Assembly: GCA_900545755.1 (NCBI GenBank)
Contig: URAG01000028.1
Coordinates: 1-28,542 of the forward strand
Length of the DNA stretch: 28,542 nt
Direction: 5' to 3'
Source of the DNA: an uncultured Cloacibacillus sp.
GTDB taxonomy: Bacteria > Synergistota > Synergistia > Synergistales > Synergistaceae
Positions 24,023-28,542 of the stretch are shown in pieces. Numbering within the stretch: position 1 is the stretch's first letter; every line of letters starts with the position of its first letter. The notes beneath the pieces were generated by a model, which saw only the letters and a list, made by a program, of their open reading frames with translations, was not told the DNA's origin and did no database searches. Position numbers and translations under genes: made by a program.

Positions 24023-25017
24023 ACGGTGAAGCTTTCCGGGAGGCGCTCGCAAAGCTGAAATGCTATAGCGCATGGATGCTCGTCTGCCATGAGCACCCAG
24101 ACGGCGACACCTTGGGCAGCGCCTTCGCGCTTTACTCGCTCGCGAAGCGCTGCGGCAAACGCGCCGCGATTGTGTCGAAGGACCCGCTTCCGCAAGTTTT
24201 GTCTTTTTTCCCTTATGCGGACGAACTTGTATGCTCGCCGGCCGCACCGCGCTCCCTTGCAGAAGGCGCCCTGCTAGTCGCGGTGGATATGAGCACGGCG
24301 GAGCGCTCGGTCGAAAATTTCGGAGATATGCTCTCGGTCTGCGATGATTCTATCTGCATAGACCATCACGGCGACAACAGGCTTTTCTGCAAAACAAACC
24401 TCGTCGAGCCGCAGGCTTCAGCGACGGCGGAAATCGTCGTCCGGCTTATGGAGGCCTACGGAGAGGGCATAACGGCTGAAGAGGCTGCGGCGCTCTATAC
24501 GGCGCTCTCAACTGACAATGGAAACTTCCGTTTTAGCTCGACTACTGCGGAGAGCCACCGCTGCGCTGGTGTGCTGCTCGAAGCGGGCGCAAAGCCTGAC
24601 GAGATAGACGACCGCATCAGCCAGAACATGAGCGCCGCTTCGCTGCGCCTCTGGGGGCTCGCTCTCTCGCGTACGGAGACCTTCGGCGACGGAGAGTGCG
24701 CGATTTTCTGGCTGCGCCGCGAGGAACTGGAAGCGTCCGGCGCGGAAAGCGCTGAACTCGAAGGCTTGGTGAATTTGCTGCTTCGCATAAAGGGCGTAAA
24801 GCTTGCGCTCTTCCTTACGGAGTACGACGGTTACTGCAAGCTCAGCGCACGTGCAAGGCCGCCCTACAGCGCGCGCTTAGTCGCCGCGGCCTTCGGCGGC
24901 GGCGGACACCAATGCGCGGCGGGCGCGAAAGCCGCCGGTCAGCTTGAGGATATTCTTAAAAGAGTGAAGGAAGAGGCTCTGAATGGCGCCGTTCTCGGGG
25001 ATACTTCCTGTAAATAA
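24016..25017 (+). CDS. nrnA: DHH-family phosphoesterase, NrnA type
   Basis: NrnA degrades short oligoribonucleotides and can dephosphorylate pAp. The 333-residue protein carries the DHH motifs: HEHPDGD (residues 25-31, with Glu where Asn is commoner), Asp91 in VAVDMS, IDHH ending at His118, and the DHHA1 domain ending in AAFGGGGHQCAAGA. GGAGGAAAT precedes ATG 24016. It sits between rbfA and truB, its conserved location, and overlaps truB by 35 bp. Confidence 0.93.
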   Translation: MLNGEAFREALAKLKCYSAWMLVCHEHPDGDTLGSAFALYSLAKRCGKRAAIVSKDPLPQVLSFFPYADELVCSPAAPRSLAEGALLVAVDMSTAERSVENFGDMLSVCDDSICIDHHGDNRLFCKTNLVEPQASATAEIVVRLMEAYGEGITAEEAAALYTALSTDNGNFRFSSTTAESHRCAGVLLEAGAKPDEIDDRISQNMSAASLRLWGLALSRTETFGDGECAIFWLRREELEASGAESAELEGLVNLLLRIKGVKLALFLTEYDGYCKLSARARPPYSARLVAAAFGGGGHQCAAGAKAAGQLEDILKRVKEEALNGAVLGDTSCK

Positions 25018-25921
25018 GCCGGTGGGGCTTCGCAGCACCGACTGTGTTCAGAAGATACGGCGTGCTCTTTGGCGCGGCGCGAAAATAGGCCACGGAGGGA
25101 CGCTCGACTCAACGGCCTCAGGCGTGCTCGTAGTGCTCATAGGGCAGGCGACGAGGCTTTCTAATTTTATTATGTCAATGCCCAAAAGTTACGAAACAGT
25201 TGTCGCCTTCGGCACGCGCACCTCTACAGACGACGCTAGCGGGGAGGCCGTTGCGCGCGCGCCATTCGATCACATAACGAACGAAACGATAGACTCGGCG
25301 CTCTGCGGCTTCATGGGCTGGCGAATGCAATCCCCGCCCGCCGTCTCCGCCGTCCACATAGGAGGCGAGCGCGCGCACGTGCTTGCCCGCAGCGGGTGTG
25401 AAGTAAAACCTGAGCCGAAGCCGGTATATTTTTCAGGAATTACACGGCTGTCTGACATTGACGGAGAGGGGCGCGTTGTATTCCGCGTAGACTGCCGTAA
25501 AGGAACGTATATACGCAGCTTCGCGCGCGACCTCGGCGAACGGCTCGGCTCTGCAGCTCACGTTTCTGCGCTGACGCGCACGTCTTGTGGCTCGTTTGGA
25601 ATAGAGGCGGCGAAGAGCGCGGAGGAGCTTTTGGCCATGACGGCGGAGGAACTTGCGCGCGAGGTTACGCCAGTGCCTGCACTTGAAACGCCATGTCCTG
25701 CATACGATGCGGACTATTCCGCGTTCGCCGCGCTTTCGTGCGGCAGGCAGGTCCCTCTTTCCGCGCTTACTCGACTTTCGTTCGGCACGGAGCCGCGCCC
25801 CGATTCTCCTGTAGTGATCAAATCAAAGAAAATTTTCTCGATATGCCGCGCGACGAAAAGAAACGGAACTCTCGAACTTTCGCCCGACGTGAACATAATC
25901 TTATCTGGAGGCTTAGAATAA
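24983..25921 (+). CDS. truB: tRNA pseudouridine(55) synthase TruB
   Basis: TruB makes pseudouridine 55 in the T loop of tRNAs. The 312-residue protein has GILPVNKPVGLRS, the catalytic Asp42 in GHGGTLDSTASG (Ser replacing the common Pro after the Asp), KSYE, and RKGTYIRSFARDLGERLGSAAHVSALTRT. The start lies within nrnA behind GGAAGAGG. The stop and the ribF start share TAATG. Confidence 0.95.
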   Translation: MAPFSGILPVNKPVGLRSTDCVQKIRRALWRGAKIGHGGTLDSTASGVLVVLIGQATRLSNFIMSMPKSYETVVAFGTRTSTDDASGEAVARAPFDHITNETIDSALCGFMGWRMQSPPAVSAVHIGGERAHVLARSGCEVKPEPKPVYFSGITRLSDIDGEGRVVFRVDCRKGTYIRSFARDLGERLGSAAHVSALTRTSCGSFGIEAAKSAEELLAMTAEELAREVTPVPALETPCPAYDADYSAFAALSCGRQVPLSALTRLSFGTEPRPDSPVVIKSKKIFSICRATKRNGTLELSPDVNIILSGGLE

Positions 25922-26844
25922 TGATTTACGCGCTTGGAGCCTTCGACGGCTTCCATCTCGGACACGCGCGGCTGCTGCGCAAAGCGGCGGAACGCGCAGC
26001 CGAAGCCGGGACGGGCTGGGGAGTGATGACCTTCGACGGGCATCCGCGCCAGCTTCTCGACAGGGATAATTTCCGGCTGCTCTTCTCTCAGAGAGAAAAA
26101 GATCTCATAGCGGCCTACCTCGGCGTTCCTCGCATGGAGAAGATCGCCTTTACGCACGATTTCGCCGCCTTCTCGCCCGAGAGCTTCGCAGAGTATATAA
26201 ACAAAACATACGATGTCGGCGGACTCGTCATAGGGGAGAATTTCCGCTTTGGCCGGTGCCGCGCGGGCACACCGAAAATTCTTTCCGAAATATGCGCCGC
26301 GCGCGGCTGGACGCTGGACGTAGTGCCTCGATACAGCTTCGACGGCATGACGGTCAGCAGCACGGAGACGCGCCGCGCCGTCGCGCTCGGCGAAATGTCG
26401 CTTGCGGCGAAGATGCTCGGCTATCCGTTCATCATAAGCGGCGTTGTAACCGAGGGCGACGGGCGCGGACGCAAGCTTGGCTTCCCGACAGCGAACATCC
26501 CCGTCTCGCGCGGCAAAATATATCCGCCTGAGGGAGTTTACAGCGCGCTCGTCCACACCGGCGGCGCGTGGCTGCCATGCGCGCTCAACATCGGCAGCAA
26601 CCCGACCTTCGAGGGAGAGCGCGAGATACGCTGCGAAGCGCACGTCATAGGCGCGGAGGAAGATTTCTACGGCCGCGAGCTGCTCATATTTATAACGACG
26701 CGCGTACGCGGGGAGATCAAATTCGGCGAGAGCGAAGGTCTCGTGGCGCAGATGAAGAAGGACGTCGAGGCTTGCCGCGCCGAAACTAAGGAATATATGA
26801 AGAAAAACGCCGGTACTATGGAGAAATTCGCCGCCGTTCTTTGA
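25921..26844 (+). CDS. ribF: Bifunctional riboflavin kinase/FAD synthetase
   Basis: It makes FMN from riboflavin and then FAD. The 307-residue protein has the N-terminal FMN adenylyltransferase domain (YALGAFDGFHLGHARLL, a nucleotidyltransferase GxFDGxHxGH motif; SSTETRRAV) and the C-terminal flavokinase domain (GRKLGFPTANI, GVYSALV, NIGSNPTF). The open frame extends into truB, but ATG 25921 after GGAGG is the natural start. It is the last gene of the rimP block. Its end overlaps the -35 box of the next promoter. Confidence 0.95.
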   Translation: MIYALGAFDGFHLGHARLLRKAAERAAEAGTGWGVMTFDGHPRQLLDRDNFRLLFSQREKDLIAAYLGVPRMEKIAFTHDFAAFSPESFAEYINKTYDVGGLVIGENFRFGRCRAGTPKILSEICAARGWTLDVVPRYSFDGMTVSSTETRRAVALGEMSLAAKMLGYPFIISGVVTEGDGRGRKLGFPTANIPVSRGKIYPPEGVYSALVHTGGAWLPCALNIGSNPTFEGEREIRCEAHVIGAEEDFYGRELLIFITTRVRGEIKFGESEGLVAQMKKDVEACRAETKEYMKKNAGTMEKFAAVL

Positions 26845-26869
26845 CAGCGAAGTAACGCTATCGTATCAT
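26841..26869 (+). promoter_or_regulatory. Sigma-70 promoter of the SurA-like gene
   Basis: TTGACA (26841-26846), 17 bp, TATCAT (26864-26869); a perfect -35 box that overlaps the ribF stop codon. Transcription would start near 26876, about 40 nt before the gene. Confidence 0.82.
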
Positions 26870-26916
26870 TATGAAGTCGCTGAAAAAGCCGATGTTTATG
26901 AGGAGGAAGATTTCCC

Positions 26917-27999
26917 TTGCTTAGAACGCTGAGAAAACACACCAAAGTGATAATGATAATCGTCATACTGTTCTTCGTCGCCTCGTGCTTCGCGGGGTAC
27001 GGCCTGTACGTGCGCGGTGGCAGGAACAGCGAAGGGATGAGGGATTACCCTGTCGCTGAGATAGACGGGAAAGAGATAATGCGCTCCGCGCTCGAACAGG
27101 GGGCTGCGCGCCTTTCCGAGCAGTATGGCGCGAACATAACCTCCGCCGACGTGCCGATGATACGCAAGGCGGTCATTGACAATATGGCTGTAGACGCTGA
27201 AGGTGAAAAGGAAATAAAGGCGCGTAAGATAGAAGCGCCGGAGTCCGAGATCGACGAAGCCTACAAACGCATTATGGACAGCTACCCGACGCGCGAGGAG
27301 TTCTTCGCCTACATGCAGCGCAGCGGAATCACAGAGAAGCAGATGAAGGACGACATCGCGCGCCAGCTCCGTATGCAGAAGCTTATGGAATCGCTTGGCG
27401 AGAACGTGAAGGTTGAGGATAAGGAAGTAACGGCCTTCTATGACGCGACTAAGGACTTTCTCTACAAGCAGCCCGCGGGTATAAAGGCCAACATCGCCAC
27501 CTTCCGTAAGCGGGAATCAGCCGAAGCCGCGCAGAAGGCGATAGCGGCCGGCGGCAAGTGGGACGAGGAGATTGAAAAGCACCGCTCCGACGTTGAGATG
27601 GCGACGCCTTACGACCATCCGGTAATCCTTACCGACCAGATGCTTCAGAACGAGCTCGCAGTCGTGAAAGACTTGCCGCTTAATAAGATCTCGCCCGTCG
27701 AGAAAGCCAACGACCCGTTCGTATTCATTGCGATTAACCGCGGACGTGAGGCTGAGCGCGTGCTGCCGTTCAACGAGGTGAGCGGCGACGTCCGCGCGAC
27801 GATACGCAACCAGAAGATGCAGGCTGAGCAGCGGAAGTTCTTTGAAGAACTTCGCGCGCGCGCCGACGTGAAGATCCTCGACCCCGCGATATTCCCGTCT
27901 GAGAAGGAGGCAGGCACAGCATCAGCCGATGTGAAGGCCCCAGCTGCGGAAACGAAGTCACAAGACAAGGCGGAGCCGGCGTCCGGCGACGCAAAATAG
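26917..27999 (+). CDS. SurA/PpiD-like membrane-anchored chaperone
   Basis: A 360-residue exported protein. Basic residues MLRTLRKHTK precede one hydrophobic segment (about 11-33), so it is either anchored with the bulk outside the cytoplasm or, because VASC at residue 24 resembles a lipobox, a lipoprotein. Residues 45-165 form a helical SurA N-terminal-type domain (EIDGKEIMRSALEQG; YPTREEFFAYMQRSGITEKQMKDDIARQLRMQKL). Residues 190-330 resemble a diverged parvulin module but lack the usual GDLG and GxHI motifs. A low-complexity Ala/Glu/Lys tail ends the protein. AGGAGGA precedes TTG 26917. It likely assists outer-membrane or periplasmic protein folding, which supports a diderm host. Confidence 0.8.
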   Translation: MLRTLRKHTKVIMIIVILFFVASCFAGYGLYVRGGRNSEGMRDYPVAEIDGKEIMRSALEQGAARLSEQYGANITSADVPMIRKAVIDNMAVDAEGEKEIKARKIEAPESEIDEAYKRIMDSYPTREEFFAYMQRSGITEKQMKDDIARQLRMQKLMESLGENVKVEDKEVTAFYDATKDFLYKQPAGIKANIATFRKRESAEAAQKAIAAGGKWDEEIEKHRSDVEMATPYDHPVILTDQMLQNELAVVKDLPLNKISPVEKANDPFVFIAINRGREAERVLPFNEVSGDVRATIRNQKMQAEQRKFFEELRARADVKILDPAIFPSEKEAGTASADVKAPAAETKSQDKAEPASGDAK

Positions 28000-28007
28000 C
28001 GGCGAGC

Positions 28008-28055
28008 TTTTCTCTCAGAGAAAATTTTAAGGCCGGGGCTTCGCCTCCGGCCTTT
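28008..28055 (+). terminator. Terminator after the SurA-like gene, with adjoining palindrome
   Basis: TTTTCTCT-C-AGAGAAAA (28008-28024) is a near-perfect palindrome. It is followed by a GC hairpin: GGCCGGGGC (28031-28039), loop TTC, then GCC-T-CCGGCC (28043-28052) with one bulged T, and TTT. The GC hairpin is the likely terminator. It is the last element that matches the main genome. Confidence 0.8.
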
Positions 28056-28070
28056 CCGTATATCCGCTGC

Positions 28071-28541
28071 GGCGCGGCTTACCGCCTGGGACTCACTGGA
28101 AAAGGCATCGGCGTGGCGGTTTTGGATACCGGGATCTTTCTTCACCGGGATTTTGACAGCCGGGTGACCGGGTTCGCGGACATGGTGAATGGGAAGACCT
28201 TCGCCTACGATGACTGTGGGCATGGGACCCATATCTGCGGGATCATCGGGGGCAGCGGGGCCGTTTCCGACGGAAGGTATCAGGGCATGGCCCCAGGCTG
28301 TACCCTGGCGGCTGTCAAGGTCCTGGACCGGAAGGGGAACGGCTCTGCCGCCGACGTTCTGGCCGGGATCGGCTGGATCCTGGACCGGAAGGACCGGCTG
28401 GGGATCCGGATCGTGAATATTTCCGTGGGTTCCTATGGAAAGAGGGGGATGAGCGAGGATTCGGCTCTGGTAAAAGGCGTCAACCGGGCCTGGGATGCCG
28501 GGCTTGTGGTGGTGGTGGCCGCCGGGAATAACGGCCCGGCT
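28071..28541 (+). CDS. S8 (subtilisin-like) serine peptidase fragment, foreign composition
   Basis: Part of a subtilase, truncated at both ends: the reading frame enters without a start or Shine-Dalgarno and runs off the window. Visible are the catalytic Asp in GKGIGVAVLDTG, the catalytic His in GHGTHICGII, the substrate-cleft segment IVNISVGS and the oxyanion-hole Asn in AAGNNG; the catalytic Ser motif would lie beyond the end. Arginine is mostly CGG, glycine often GGG and isoleucine mostly ATC with no ATA, unlike the CGC and ATA usage elsewhere. It looks like a Clostridia-type intracellular or cell-associated S8 peptidase. The join with the host sequence falls between about 28055 and 28085. 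Confidence 0.85.
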
Positions 28542-28542
28542 C

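Overview
The window is a 28.5-kb piece of a GC-rich chromosome dominated by conserved housekeeping genes. Codon choice is consistent through the main body: GC-ending codons, Arg mostly CGC, but a strong preference for ATA isoleucine. Gene order resembles Firmicutes (yicC-remA-gmk-rpoZ-coaBC-priA; rimP-nusA-ylxR-ylxQ-infB-rbfA), yet there is also a SurA/PpiD-like periplasmic chaperone and a PyrK/PyrD1B pair. Together this suggests an anaerobic diderm of the Synergistota type (Cloacibacillus/Synergistes-like). That placement is an inference from gene content and sequence feel, not from a search.

Layout. (1) 1-132 is a 60-base poly-C run plus low-complexity sequence, apparently an assembly-end artefact, running into the 3' part of pyrH. 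(2) pyrH-frr, an intrinsic terminator, then a CCA-adding enzyme, about 400 bp without an intact gene, and a ferredoxin-type aldo/keto reductase behind a MerR-type promoter. (3) An adenine deaminase on the minus strand, divergent from a long plus-strand block (5918-17406) of closely packed, often overlapping genes: pyrK, pyrD, cmk, hflX, yicC, remA, gmk, rpoZ, coaBC, a degenerate priA, an ACT-domain protein, a UPF0210 protein and der. (4) Individually transcribed units: HU, tRNA-Pro(GGG) and a small YcfP/YqiA-type hydrolase, each with a recognisable promoter; HU and the tRNA also have clear terminators. (5) The translation block rimP-nusA-ylxR-ylxQ-infB-DUF503-rbfA-nrnA-truB-ribF, preceded by a promoter and a leader terminator. 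(6) A SurA-like chaperone with its own promoter and terminator. (7) From about 28060 to the end, a fragment of an S8 (subtilisin) peptidase with quite different codon use, best read as a chimeric join or a foreign insertion.

Functionally the window couples pyrimidine and nucleotide supply (pyrH, pyrKD, cmk, gmk, ade) to tRNA and ribosome maturation (cca, frr, der, hflX, rimP, rbfA, truB), transcription (rpoZ, nusA) and cofactor synthesis (coaBC, ribF). I do not see a defence system, mobile element, CRISPR array or biosynthetic cluster. The observations most worth a second look are the PriA homologue that has lost its helicase motifs, the terminator in the rimP-nusA leader, a perfect 10-bp-arm inverted repeat between ade and pyrK, and the two artificial-looking ends.
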